Shown: piece after piece, positions 1 through 11,000 of the stretch
Position numbering within the stretch: the stretch's first letter is position 1
How the letters are laid out: each line of letters starts with the position of its first letter
Assembly (NCBI GenBank): GCA_018806915.1
Contig: JAGKQI010000061.1
Location: 1,984,001 to 2,048,000, forward strand
Direction of reading: 5' to 3'
From: Phytophthora colocasiae
Taxonomy: Eukaryota > Oomycota > Peronosporomycetes > Peronosporales > Peronosporaceae
Length of the DNA stretch: 64,000 bases
Notes under the pieces: model-generated
The model's input: the letters and a program-made list of their open reading frames with translations, nothing else
Told to the model about the DNA's origin: nothing
Databases searched by the model: none
Position numbers and translations under genes: made by a program

Positions 1-45
1 TATTTCTATTGAGACTTGAACATATTCTAATGCCATAACGTAAAT

Positions 46-2403
46 GTGACCGTAGAATCGAGACCTCTTGTGCTACAGCACCGGAATGTTAGCGTCAGTT
101 TCACGGACGGATTCCGTCAAGACAATTCAGGTCGATCAAGAGGAGGGAGTTGGGGAGCTCGACACAACGAGCCACTCAATGATCCACGCCAGAGAGAACA
201 GTGGCAGCCACGACCAGATTGGATCTGTGATGAAGTTCGTTGTTTGGTGTAGAGGTGAAATTGATTTAATGAACTAACGTTGGTTGTGGTGACAGTGCAA
301 TGTAACCAATTTCGCTAGACGGACGAGTTGTTTCCAGTGCAACGCACCTAGGACAACCCAGACGAAGGAAGTTCCAGTGACTGTAGTGTTCCGTCAAGAG
401 CACATGCGTCACAATGATTCATTGTATGGAGGGGAAGCACAATGTAGAGGAGACGAAGATGTTAGTGGTCGAAAGCATGCAGGTGGCGACAATGTTCGGG
501 GTGTCCCCCCGTCGCAAGTGCTGGTAGTACGCATGCTGCCATCAGACATTGAGGAGGGTGAGGTACGTATACACCTGGTTGGAATAATTGTGCAATTAAT
601 TCGCGAATTCTTATGAACTGTATGCAGCTTCAGGTGGTCTTCGCAGAATTTGACGGCGTGCAGGATATCCGCCTGATTCGAGATCGCGCGACGAATTTGT
701 CCCGAGGATTTGGCTTCATTGAGTTCCGCGACGTTGCAGTACGATTTATTGTGGTTGTGTTGTAGTGACAATCAGTTGTAACTGTTCTCTTTGTGTCCAT
801 TGTAGGCAGCAACAAGCGCTCTGCAGAAGTGTGATAACTTAATGGTGCAGAATTCGCGAGTTGAGGTGTCGTATGCGCGTGACACCCTCTCCACACGGTC
901 GCAGTATGTGGCAAATATGCCTGAAGGACACCGTGCTGGCAACTCGTTAGCCGCCACAGCGTTGGAACAAGCGCAGTGGTCCCTCTCACAAGGACGTGGA
1001 ACTGAGTCGGCGACAACTGATCAGGTGAACGCATGTTGCATTTTGTTTGCTGAACTGGACGAGACTCTCGTCTTTTAAGTACGAAACAGTACTAATCGTC
1101 GAAGGTGTCCCCCCTGCTCTGCTACACGAACAACAAAACTTTTCAGCAGAATATCCTTGCAGCAGATGTGAGCGCTCTTCTAGATACTGCTGCTGCCGAA
1201 GTTGTTCCGCACTTTGAAGAACCCAAGAAAATGTGGCCACTGCCGTTCGAGACTGCGGGCGGGAGCTACGTGTACGTAAGCGAGTATGGCCTCTATTGGG
1301 AACCAGAGAGCCTGTTCTATTATGATGCACACACGAAGGTGTATTATAACTCGTTCTCTGGCGCGTACTATCGGTGTGTGAACCCTGGAAGTAGCGGTGC
1401 TGCCGCGTTCCAGGCATTTGTGGCTCCCGTACCTGTTGACGACGAAGTGTACAACGAAGCAGCTGCTGTGAAGACCCCACCAAGCAACAAGCAAGCGCTG
1501 AGTTTATCTCTGAAAAAGGACAGGAAGAAAGCGGGGATTTCGTTTGCTATCAAGACTTCTGCGTTCACGCCTGCAGTTCAACCTGCTGAGAGCACCAGCA
1601 AGACAAAGGCAGTCGGTGTTCCTGCACCTGCTGCCTCTGCCAGTGTTGCCAGCATCGGAATGAAGCGGAAGAGCGCAGACGATATTGCCAAGTGGTCGCA
1701 ACGGCAGCGCGAGGCAAAACTGCAGAATGTAGGTGATTCAAGCACAGCAACGGCTCAACAGCTCACCCCAGGACCAGCACAAAGCGCTTCAGCTACGAAC
1801 CACACAGCAGACTCTGTCATTGATGCACTGACAAATGTCCCACAAGAAGTTCCCATTTGCCTGGTAAGAATCCTTGGGCGCTGTTGTTATCTCAAGTATA
1901 CTGACTTTGGCACTTTGTAGCTTTGTCGGCGGAAGTTCGGGTCTCTGGAGATGCTACACAAGCACGAAAAACTGTCGAAGCTGCACTTGACTAACTTGGC
2001 GAAGGCGAAAGAGAACAAGCAACACGTCGCTGCGCAGTACCGGGAACACGAGAAGGAAATGGAGCGGGATGCTAAGAAACAGCAGAAGGAGGATGCCCAA
2101 TCTACAGTTGCAGCAGCACCAACTAGCAAGACTAGCCCTGAGCCCTCTACTGGCTCACTTGAGTCTGGCATTGGTGGCAAACTACTCAAGATGATGGGGT
2201 GGAAAAGTGGCGACGGCCTAGGCAAACACGGGACTGGTATTACAGCTCCCATTGCAGCAATTGGACAAGGCGGTCGAAGCGATACGGCTGGACTCGGTTC
2301 TACAGCGCCACTTTCATCTACCGTAGACCTTTCGGATGCTACTACGGATAAGGAGCGTCGACAGCGACTAGCTCGTGCACGTTATGACGCGAGCAATGCG
2401 TAA
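46..2403 (+). CDS. RBM5/RBM10-like RNA-binding splicing factor (5' end not resolved)
   Basis: Probable nuclear RNA-binding protein acting in alternative splicing, by analogy with RBM5/RBM10. Exons inferred from GT-AG sites, all phase 0: to 246, 296-562, 628-738, 806-1024, 1105-1863, 1921-2403. Domain order matches the family: a RanBP2-type zinc finger (DWIC, then a C-x3-N-x6-C-x2-C pattern across the first intron), an RRM (GFGFIEF as RNP1), an OCRE domain of aromatic repeats near 1255-1380, a CLLCRRKF zinc-finger start joined across the intron at 1864-1920, and a C-terminal G-patch near 2160-2260. The usual second RRM is not seen. The first exon opens after an in-frame stop at 28-30 and has no ATG, so an upstream exon probably lies outside the window. 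Intron 1025-1104 has an actaat branch-like motif. Domain order makes the family call firm. Confidence 0.85.
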
Positions 2404-2549
2404 GGGTCAATCGTTTCGGGTTATGTGGTTCATGTACGGGAAATCTGACAAGAAACAACGCAGTATGGCAGTTGTCAACTTGATTCCTTACTAAATCTCA
2501 GTGAAGCACAACTCTCCATCGGTCATGCATTACAGGTGGAGAGAGTAAA

Positions 2550-3686
2550 TTAGAGCAGCTTCTGCACAGCGCTCTTGAGCAGCGACTTCTTGTAGCCCGA
2601 GACCTTGTCGTGAACCTCCTTGCCGTTCTTAAAGAAGCGGAACTCCGGGTACGCGCCGACTTCCAGGTCGTCCTTGATCTTCTCCACTTCCGGAATGGAC
2701 ACGTCCAGCTTAGCGAACGTCACTTCCGGGTGAGCCTCCGCCAGGTCCTGCACAAACGGGTAGATCTGGTTGCACTTGCCGCACCACGGGGCCATGAAGT
2801 CCGCCACAACTGGTTGTCCGCTCTTGATCAGAGCGTCAAACTCAGCCTTGTTCTTCACCAGCTTCAAGGCTGAGGCTTCGTCATCATCAATCTCGTCCTT
2901 GACAGAGGAGAAGTACTCGTAGCTGTCCGTAGGGGTGGCCTTGATGGTCTTGTCACCAGGCTGCCAGTTAGCTGGACACACTTCTCCGTGCTCCTCGACG
3001 AACTGCAGCGCCTTAATGAGACGCAGAGTCTCGTCCACACTGCGGCCAATTGGCATATTGTTGATGGTGATCTGCTGGAGCACACCTTCCTTGTCCATAA
3101 TGAACAGTCCACGGAGAGCCACACCAGCCTGTTCGACTAGAACGCCATACTTAGCTGAGATCACCTTGGTGATGTCCGAGACAATGGGGATGTCCATCTT
3201 GCCCAAACCGCCCTTGTTACGAGGCAGTCTCGTCCAGGCCAAGTGGCTCTCAGGGGAGTCACAGGACACAGCAATCAGCTGCGTGTTAAGGGCCTTGAAC
3301 TCCTCCGCACGGTCGTTGAAGGCGATAATTTCCGTGGGACACACGTACGTGAAGTCCTTCGGGTAGAAGAACAGCACGACGTACTGGCCACGGTACGTGT
3401 CTAACGACACGTCGGTGATGTCACCGTCCACAACAGCTTGCGCCGTGAATTGCGGGGCTTGACCCTGCACACGGGCAGCTACGGGAGGATATTGCACAAA
3501 CGAATCCTCTTCATCATCTTCCAGGAAGAAATCGTCACCAGACGCAAATGTGCGGATGGGACTGGCCTGAAGCTGACGAGAAGCTGCGAGGGAGTTGGAG
3601 AGGAAAGGGGCAGCAGCACGAGGCGCACGACGAGCGGAAGGGATCGCACGGGAAGCTGCGAGACGAACAAGTTGAGTTGTGCGCAT
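2550..3686 (-). CDS. Mitochondrial 2-Cys peroxiredoxin fused to a thioredoxin domain
   Basis: Predicted hydroperoxide-reducing enzyme with its own reductant domain, 378 aa in one exon. Residues 1-49 are rich in Arg, Ala and Ser with almost no acidic residues, like a mitochondrial presequence. Residues about 70-250 are a typical 2-Cys peroxiredoxin: peroxidatic Cys116 in FTYVCPTE, resolving Cys237 in EVCPANW, the GGLG motif at 159-162 and a YF pair at 258-259, features of over-oxidation-sensitive members. Residues about 275-378 are a thioredoxin fold with APWCGKC (Cys302, Cys305), where Lys replaces the usual Pro. The linker is acidic. Fusion suggests direct electron transfer from the Trx to the Prx module; this is inference. 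It converges with the RBM-like gene, 146 bp away. Confidence 0.93.
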   Translation of the reverse strand: MRTTQLVRLAASRAIPSARRAPRAAAPFLSNSLAASRQLQASPIRTFASGDDFFLEDDEEDSFVQYPPVAARVQGQAPQFTAQAVVDGDITDVSLDTYRGQYVVLFFYPKDFTYVCPTEIIAFNDRAEEFKALNTQLIAVSCDSPESHLAWTRLPRNKGGLGKMDIPIVSDITKVISAKYGVLVEQAGVALRGLFIMDKEGVLQQITINNMPIGRSVDETLRLIKALQFVEEHGEVCPANWQPGDKTIKATPTDSYEYFSSVKDEIDDDEASALKLVKNKAEFDALIKSGQPVVADFMAPWCGKCNQIYPFVQDLAEAHPEVTFAKLDVSIPEVEKIKDDLEVGAYPEFRFFKNGKEVHDKVSGYKKSLLKSAVQKLL

Positions 3687-4066
3687 TGTTAGTGACAGTT
3701 AAGAGAATGAGCTCAGGAGAGCCCCACGTTACAGATAAAACTGATGGATAAAAAGATTCACTGGAGTTAAGTATGGGAGATTTTTTTTTAACAGATTTTG
3801 AATTGAAGTAAACGAATTTGAAAGGGAACCTCTGGTTTAGAATTAAAGCAAGTTCTTAAAAACGTTTAAACTGGTGTCGTCATTGCTCCATTCGCTTTTA
3901 ACACGTTGGAACTAGAGAATGTAGAGAACACCAGTGTGCAGGTATTCCACAACTTTCGGCAGGTAAACAGTATCAGACAAAAAATCTGATCTGTTCCGTG
4001 CTTCTTCGAAGTGAAACTCTGAGCATTCCTCGTAGTGGTTTCGAGTACTGCGTAAAATCCTAGTTC
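3687..4066. other. Intergenic, no gene seen
   Basis: This 380-bp gap lies between the start of the peroxiredoxin gene and the end of the next minus-strand gene. A GCTCATT start of an oomycete-like initiator is readable on the minus strand near 3700-3715 but the 3' half does not match. There is a T9 run near 3781-3789. Nothing else was recognised. Confidence 0.5.
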
Positions 4067-5032
4067 TTAATCGCTGTAGATGTAGCGCAATTCGCATTGC
4101 GGGACTCCACCAGTACGTTGAACTTCTTCAAAACGCGAGCGACAGCTCTCCCACTTACGTGGGAGCTTGAAACCCTTAGGGTTTTCCAAGTAGGAGATAC
4201 ACAACTCCATCTTGACTTCATCCAGAATACTTTCACTCCCCCGTTGGCAGCGTCTAGGATAATCCGTACAACTATTGAGAAAACGCATCTCCTCCATAGT
4301 ATCCACAATACTTGCAATATCCCCATCTCCTCCAACGATAAATTGCTCACAAAGTTTCGATCCGGGTCGAAGCTGAAGCCCACGCGACTTCAGGGCTGTC
4401 AACAATGCAGTAAAACGCTGACTGCTTTGCCAGAGCAAACTCTTGTTGGTTTCCTGCATGTTAATCAACACCGAGTAGACTGCAAACCCTGGAGCCAACG
4501 ATTCTACGAACACTTTTCGTTCCTCTTGATCCTGTTGCTGCATCCCCTCAATGGTCCGCTCTACCTCGTTCCGACGAGCAATATCCCGTAGCCACCCCAA
4601 TTTCGACCCGAACTTCGTAATTAAATAGTTTTCCAGATCAACACGATGGTAAAGTATCGCGTCCTGGTGTCCGTCATACGGATACGCTGGAACATCCGCC
4701 AAATCCCGAATTTTCAGACCGTATACAGTCGTGGCGACCTCCTTCTCAACGAACGAAGTGTAGCCATCCATTTTCGCCTGACAATGTCTGCAGACTCCGT
4801 TGACGACTTTCGGGTTGTCATTATCACACGCACAGCAGAACGGAGCGAGATCCGGTTCACAGTTCGGATAAAAGTCTCCAGTGATAGAGTGTAACTTCGT
4901 CAGTGTTTGGTTGCTGAGGAAGCTCAAGACCAGCTTGAATACGTCCTCATTGACAATACACAAGTGCTCGAAAGGTCCAAAGTGTAGTATTCTACTTGGA
5001 TCAGCGGCGACGCCGCGCTGACACAGCTCCAT
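4067..5032 (-). CDS. XPA-like zinc-binding protein, divergent paralogue of the 22-26 kb cluster
   Basis: Encodes 321 aa of unknown role. It shares with the 22-26 kb array a helical block (LSFLSNQTLTKL), a Cys-rich module with CEPDLAPFCCACDNDN followed by C-x2-C, and a YGLKIRDL motif followed by a basic helical stretch. The YGxKxxDL plus helix pattern resembles the C-terminal DNA-binding half of XPA; this is resemblance by eye, not an alignment. Unlike the cluster copies it lacks the N-terminal C2H2-like finger and has an extra C-terminal 100 residues or so. I chose ATG 5032 because the frame's first start at 5038 is a TTG. No introns were seen. A nuclear nucleic-acid-binding role is possible but unproven. 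Confidence 0.7.
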   Translation of the reverse strand: MELCQRGVAADPSRILHFGPFEHLCIVNEDVFKLVLSFLSNQTLTKLHSITGDFYPNCEPDLAPFCCACDNDNPKVVNGVCRHCQAKMDGYTSFVEKEVATTVYGLKIRDLADVPAYPYDGHQDAILYHRVDLENYLITKFGSKLGWLRDIARRNEVERTIEGMQQQDQEERKVFVESLAPGFAVYSVLINMQETNKSLLWQSSQRFTALLTALKSRGLQLRPGSKLCEQFIVGGDGDIASIVDTMEEMRFLNSCTDYPRRCQRGSESILDEVKMELCISYLENPKGFKLPRKWESCRSRFEEVQRTGGVPQCELRYIYSD

Positions 5033-5471
5033 TGACAACAGGAGTGACAGTCCAGTGTCAATGGCTCAGACACCTTTCATGATTAATGAGAGGTTTATAG
5101 GTTTCAATAGTGCTCATTTTGTGCACAATATATTCCATTTAGAAGGCTATCAGCCATCTTGCCGATGAATAAAGACCAGCTTTACCAGCTAAAGCCTAGA
5201 GTCTTACATGTACGCATGCACATGTAGTGTATGCAGATCGCTGGAGTTTCTAAGCATACGAGACGTGGGTGCATTTCGTGCAAGTTGAAGTCGTACCGTT
5301 GGCACCCTATTTTGTACGTAACATGGATCTCGTTGGGAAAGAAGTCATTTCAATAGCACAGTGTTTTCACTAAATTTCACGACGGGGTGTCGCCACACAA
5401 TTTCGTCGCGTCGTTTCGTCCTCACTTGAGACAGCATTGTCCTTCATGTGCCATTTTCACATTCTCTTCAC
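5033..5471. other. Divergent intergenic region
   Basis: This 439-bp region separates a minus-strand gene from the plus-strand VWA gene and should hold both promoters. One Inr-like site for the plus-strand gene is listed separately. Nothing else was recognised. Confidence 0.5.
5444..5457 (+). promoter_or_regulatory. Oomycete initiator-like element of VWA gene 1
   Basis: Reads TCATGTGCCATTTT, matching 12 of 14 positions of the published oomycete Inr core TCATTYYNCAWTTT. It lies 15 bp before the first ATG, the usual short oomycete leader. Confidence 0.4.
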
Positions 5472-6800
5472 ATGATGTCTAACAAACCTGCTCCGCTTTC
5501 GCGTGCAATCTCTGATCGCTTTAGAGATTTCGGTACGGTACTATTCATTACACTTGTTTCGTAATAAAAAGCAGATTAAAATCGTATTATTTATCTGAAG
5601 GTGCGATTCAAGAAGCTCTCAGGTACATGTTTTGCTCTTTGGTGCAAGATGTAAGACGAATGTTGCTAAACCTGAATGTTTTATTGCAGGAGTATGAACC
5701 TGGAATCGTCCAATTTGATGTTTGCAGTGCGTACGGTTGACTTTTTGTGTGTTAAGAGTCACTCTCTCATTTTGTTGTTGTGGTGGTAGATTGACTACAC
5801 GACGGCCAACGAGGTGAGTACATCGTCGAATAATCATCTCAACGGTAGTGCTGACAGGCGTATGTTGTCGTGGAAGACTTGCGGCGCACAGAGCTTTGAT
5901 GGCAAGAACTTGCACATGTTGGATCTAAGCGGGGAGATCCTGAATCCGTATCAAGTGCGTATACTATCTTTTTGTTATCTTACTCAAGAGACAACTAATA
6001 ACTTGAGTTTCCCGTTCAACAGGAAGCGCTAACACGACTCGGTCGTGTACTGGTGGAATTTGACGATGATCGCAGCATTCAGGTGTCTGGCTTTGGCGAC
6101 GCAAAGACACCGGAAAACGCCGTTTTCAGCTTCACACCGAAGGACCCGATGGACGGATGTAAGAGTTTCCACGAAATCTGGCAGCGCTACAACGATCTTA
6201 CCCCGACGATCAAGCTCGGGGATAACCCAGCGAACCTCGGTCCCGTGATTCGGCACGCGACTGCTGTAGCTCGTGAAGTCACTGGCTTCCACATGCTTAT
6301 CATCCTCGCGAGCAGCCAATTGACAGCCGAGCACTTGGCAGATACCGCTCAGGCAATTGTAGATGCATCAGTGCTTCCTCTGTGTAAGTTATTGAGCTGC
6401 TTTCGCATATTCTTTGCCGGTGACTGATATTGTGTATGCTGTACCAGCGATCATTGTGATCGGAATGGGAGATGGCCCCTGGGTAAGTTGAAACTTGTGT
6501 TGTTTGGTTTTAACAAAGGCAAAAAACTTAACTGAAGTCACTCTGTAGGACAACATGAAAGTGCTGGATGACCAACTCCCTCAACGGCAGTTCGATAACT
6601 TTAACTTTGTCAATTTCCAAACGGTTCGACACACTGCCACAGAGGAGCGGAAGGTGTTCGTTCACCGGATCCAGGACGACAACGCAGAGCCTGTGGCGGC
6701 TCCCTGCGAGTTGGACCCTACAGATCTCCTCTTCACGTTGCAGATCTTGATGGAAGTGCCGGTGCAATACGAATGTATGTGCAAGTTGAATCTCCTCTAG
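5472..6800 (+). CDS. Copine/RGLG-type VWA protein 1 (divergent, MIDAS residue lost)
   Basis: Encodes about 310 aa. Exons: 5472-5532, 5601-5622, 5690-5726, 5790-5954, 6023-6383, 6448-6482, 6549-6800. Exons 2 and 3 (22 and 37 nt) match in size those of the two related genes below. The fold is the copine-type VWA domain found in copines and plant RGLG ubiquitin ligases: IDYTTANE (DxTxxN metal site), LNPYQ, VSGFGD, YNDLTPTIKL, GMGDGPW, RQFDNFNFVNF. No RING finger follows. The ADGQV strand of the relatives is ASSQL here, losing the MIDAS Asp, so metal binding is doubtful. There is no MGC myristoylation start, and an extra Ser/Asn-rich stretch lies in exon 4 where the relatives have an intron. Probably a diverged adaptor. 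Confidence 0.8.
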
Positions 6801-8057
6801 GTTTTACCACAGAAACGCACCGAGTAGTCAATCGCAGCGCCCACAGCCAATAATGGTGTGAGGCCTGCAGCGACCATGAAAAATAAAACGTGGAGCGGTA
6901 CATGTAATTGCCTCCGAGACCCTCTTACATGTTGTTGAGACGGCACGCCTGCAATCAAGTCTCCCGTACCAGCGTGTGTTCTTTTGAGACGCTGAGACTC
7001 TCAGTGAGAGCCCTGCTGTTTGACTTTAGATGTGCGGGAAAAAAAATGGTTTTCACCTTAAGCAATGCTCAGGAAATGAGGATCACGAGAAGAGATGAAA
7101 ATTTACGTGAGACTGGGGCTTTGGTGATCAAAGATGCTTCAACAAGAGCATCCATATTTTGAAGCAGTACTGTACAATTTTGCAATTCAAACCATTCAAA
7201 ACCAATCCATTTATGAAGGGTTTTAATAACAGTTCATCGCTTTTATATTCTTCCACCTTATGATATCAGTCGTTTTCAGCGGGATATTTACTGTCACAGG
7301 TTTCTGAAGAGAAAGTTGGCAGATTTCACTGCACGAAATCAGGTATAGGTGGCACAACCTCACTCCTGGTCCAAGTGTCCCAACACTGCAAGCATGGCTC
7401 TTGCATGGCTGTCACCTCGCTGTGGCCCAATACGCAGCTGTCGGCGGCTTCCATGCTGCCAATAGAACTTGACTCGAAACGCAATCCATACTGTCCTTTG
7501 CTAGTAGCAAGTTAAGTTACCGAGTACCTCTGTACTGCACTGTAGCCTTTCGAAGAAGAGAAGCATGAACCTTGTTCATCCTCTGCTTGGTGGCAGTATG
7601 CATCTGATTTCGGCCTTTGAGATTTCGTGATGGCCTTTGCATAGTCCGTCCGAGAATCCGAGACACTTTGAGGGCCTTCAACCCCACTCTTCCACATGTT
7701 TAACGCCGTCTGCACTCGCTCACTCTGTCCCATCCGCTGTCTCCCCGTTCTGCCCATACCCCGGGAGTCCAAATCGTCTCGGAGCTTTGCCACATTTTGG
7801 CCAAGTGCCGCCCACAGACGGAAATGACCTCGACGTCGACTTGCAACGGCGCTCAGACCCGACTGACGGCCACGAGGGGAAGCGATTCCGTCGGGACTGT
7901 GGACGCCGCTCGACGACAGGAACAGACTCGACGGCGGTGGAACATGTTGCGCACCCACGTCCGCGTCACTCGCCGGTTGGTGCCGTTTTGTTCGCACTGA
8001 AACTTTCGGTTTATTCTGCAATTGAACTCGTCGCTCACTCGCATTTTGTTCCGAACG
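6801..8057. other. Intergenic, no convincing gene
   Basis: About 1.26 kb between the VWA gene and the phosphodiesterase. An open minus-strand frame at 7512-8021 has no ATG at its start and no recognised motif. There are A/T runs near 7030 and 7190. Nothing else is supportable. Confidence 0.5.
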
Positions 8058-11000
8058 ATGTTCAGGTTATCACAGGAGCTTTCGTTTAAACACTCGCGAC
8101 GGTTCTCCAGTGCGCAGCAGTCGCTGATCGACGTCTGTGTGGGGTGTATCACTGCAGCAGCGTCCAAGGACGGCGCTTTAGACACGCTGTTAGCAGTTCG
8201 AGACCAGTTTTTAGCGCTCTTAGACGCCGAACATTGCGTTCTGAGCTTTGAAATTCCGCCGTCGTCGGTTATCGAATTCGACGGTCGAGACATTCGACAA
8301 GTCGTAGACAGAGCTTCCACTGCGAGGAGGCAAGCACGTGGCGCTTCACGTCATCCGACCTTCTATTCGACGGCAAAAGCATGTGGAAAAGCTCGTGTGG
8401 AACCTCCGGAAGGCTGCAAACTGGTTCAGGTAAGGCACGTTTTAAAGATGGGGAAAAGTGGTGAAAAAGTGTCTAACTACTTTTCGATAACGTAGTCGTA
8501 TCTGTGTATGCCCCTGGTCGACTGTAGTGAACGTGTTCAAGCTATTGTCGAAGTATTTAACTCCCGTCATAGTGCTGAAGACGTCACGACGTGGCTTGGA
8601 GACTGCGAGTCGGACTGTTCCTTAGCTTTCCGATCGTTCAAGTCGACTAGCGAACCACTTCGTGTTTTTTGCGGCTTTGTTGGAGCTTTAGTGAGAGCTG
8701 CAGCACCGATCGAAGCTTTCGTTGACTACACTGGAACCAGCGGTACTGTGACTCTCGATGCAAGTATAAAGCGTCAAGGTTCCAGTGTATCGGAGGAAGC
8801 CCCTTTGCAGCTTTTAAATTTTTTACAGCGTGCTCTGGACGTAGACGGATGGACAGTGTACGCTCATGACCGGGAAGCCAATACTCTGTACGCTCGTCTT
8901 GCTAGTACAGGATCCAGGACAAAAGTATCAACTGTTCTAATGGGTCAAGGCGTTATCGGACGAGCAGCTTCAACTGCAGAACCTCTGTTTGATGGCGATG
9001 TGCTTTGTGTCCCCACGTTTGACCACAGCAAGAGCCATCAAGTGAACAGTGTCGTGGTATTTTACGGATCGAAGCGGGAGAACCGATCAGTCTTCCGCCA
9101 GTGTGATGTGGAGCTTTGCAACGTCATTTGCCGACATGTTGGGAGCTCGTTACAGCGTTTGGCACTTGAAGATGCTGCTAATAAGGCACAAGACAAAGCT
9201 CAAGGGCTCTTGGAACTCTCGGGTCTCTTGTTCTGGGAACTGGAGCGATCTCCTAAACCAACGGCGATGCTTTTAACGGCTGCACGTGCCATTGTTCAGA
9301 AACCCTGGCTTCGAGTTGCAGAGTGCAACGTGTACTTGAGAGACCCACTGACTCGTGAACTATACTCACCAGGTAACGGAACGCAGGGCGAATACCGTGT
9401 CCCGTTATCGTCTGGTAGTTCGAGTGCGATGGCAGCTGTACGCACTGGCCACGTCGTGAATTTGAGCGATGCCAAAGCCTGTTCCCAGTCTCGAGAGAGA
9501 CACTCGAAGCTTGTTATGGCTGTTCCAGTGAATGATCCGTCTTCTGGTCAAGTGCTTGCTGTATTGGAATTGCTGGAGAAACGTCCTAGTTCGAAGGAAG
9601 ACCCGGTAGGTGCTGTAAGTCTGGAGAAACGCTACTTCGACCATCATGACGAAGATGTGGCTCGAGGAATTGCACGTCAAGTTGCTTCAGCTCTTCGGAA
9701 TACACAACGTCTCGATGCAGCTCGAACGGCTGAGCGGAAAAGCGAGGCGTTGCTCTCCCTCCGCCTTCCTGCAGCCACTGGGACGCTGCCTGGTGAACAG
9801 GCTGGCGCAGTGTTTTCATTCGTGGAAGCTGCAGCTTGTAAAGCTTTACGTGCTTCTCACGGCGCTTTGTTCTTGATTGACGCTCCGAGTCGCTCGTTGT
9901 TCGCTCGTGTTGGTACGAATTGGAGAGGATATGCACTACCGATCGGACAGAAGCTGCAAGGACGTGTCGCTGCTACTGGAGCTGCCATGCGGCTGGTTCG
10001 TGAAGCTCATACTCATCCGGAATTCGACGCTGACTACGATCGTCTGATGGGGATGCAGACGTCTAGTCTCTTGTGTGTTCCTATCAAGGCGCAACCGTCC
10101 ATGTCTGCTTCTTCTTCCACTCCATTCGCGTCTTCAGGAGCTTCAGGTCGATCCGGACGTCGTTGTAGCAGCAGCTTCAGTACGAGCAGTAGCACAGACG
10201 ATGATGGAGACGATCGCCCGGTTATTGGTGTCTTCTACGCTGTCAACAAGACGAACTGCAATGGTGAGACGGAAGGTTTCGACGCTGAAGACGAGCAAGT
10301 GCTGCGTGCCATTTGTGTAGAACTGTCTGCTCTTGTTGAACGTCGAGCTTGGGAGCTGGTGTTTGAGTCTCCAACGTACGATGACAGTGACAGCAGCGAC
10401 AATGAGACCGAAGGCCACGTGACTCGGACATTCCTATCTCAATACACGACTGCATCCCCTGTTCGTCGCCGTCGCCGTCCTCGCTCCCGTCTCCCGTCCG
10501 TCGTGGATCATGATCATGCAGCTGCAGTTGTTGCAGCTACTTCGTACCATGAAGGCTGTTTCCTGAGCAGCAGTGGACTCTCCTCACTCTCTGGTAGTAT
10601 CGGTTTAACCCCTGGAACAGAAGCTCCAAGCCCAGTGTTACAATGGGATCTCGATCCCTACCAGTTCTCTCCAGCTCAGCTCGTAGATCTCGCAGTGGAC
10701 ATGTTCGAGCTCCACGAATTGATGGACGGCTTCGCACTACCCGAAGCTACATTACGTCGGTTCCTACATAGTGTTCAGGCTCAATACCTGGACGTGCCGT
10801 ACCACAACACGTACCACGCGTTCGCGACGCTGCACATGACGTTCCTGATGCTCTCAGCGCAGAGTAAGAAGCTGGCTCCATCTCTAATCCCTGCTTCAAC
10901 TGCTTTAGGCCTTGGTCCTACTTCGAAAGCACAAGCGATCGAAAGAACGAGACAGAAGCGCTGTGGAGAACTGGTTCTAGCTCCAAAAGAACGATTGGCA

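Noticed and set aside
7512..8021. 169-codon minus-strand frame upstream of the phosphodiesterase
   Set aside because: Opens with TTG, overlaps the probable promoter, low-complexity Ser/Arg composition and no motif.
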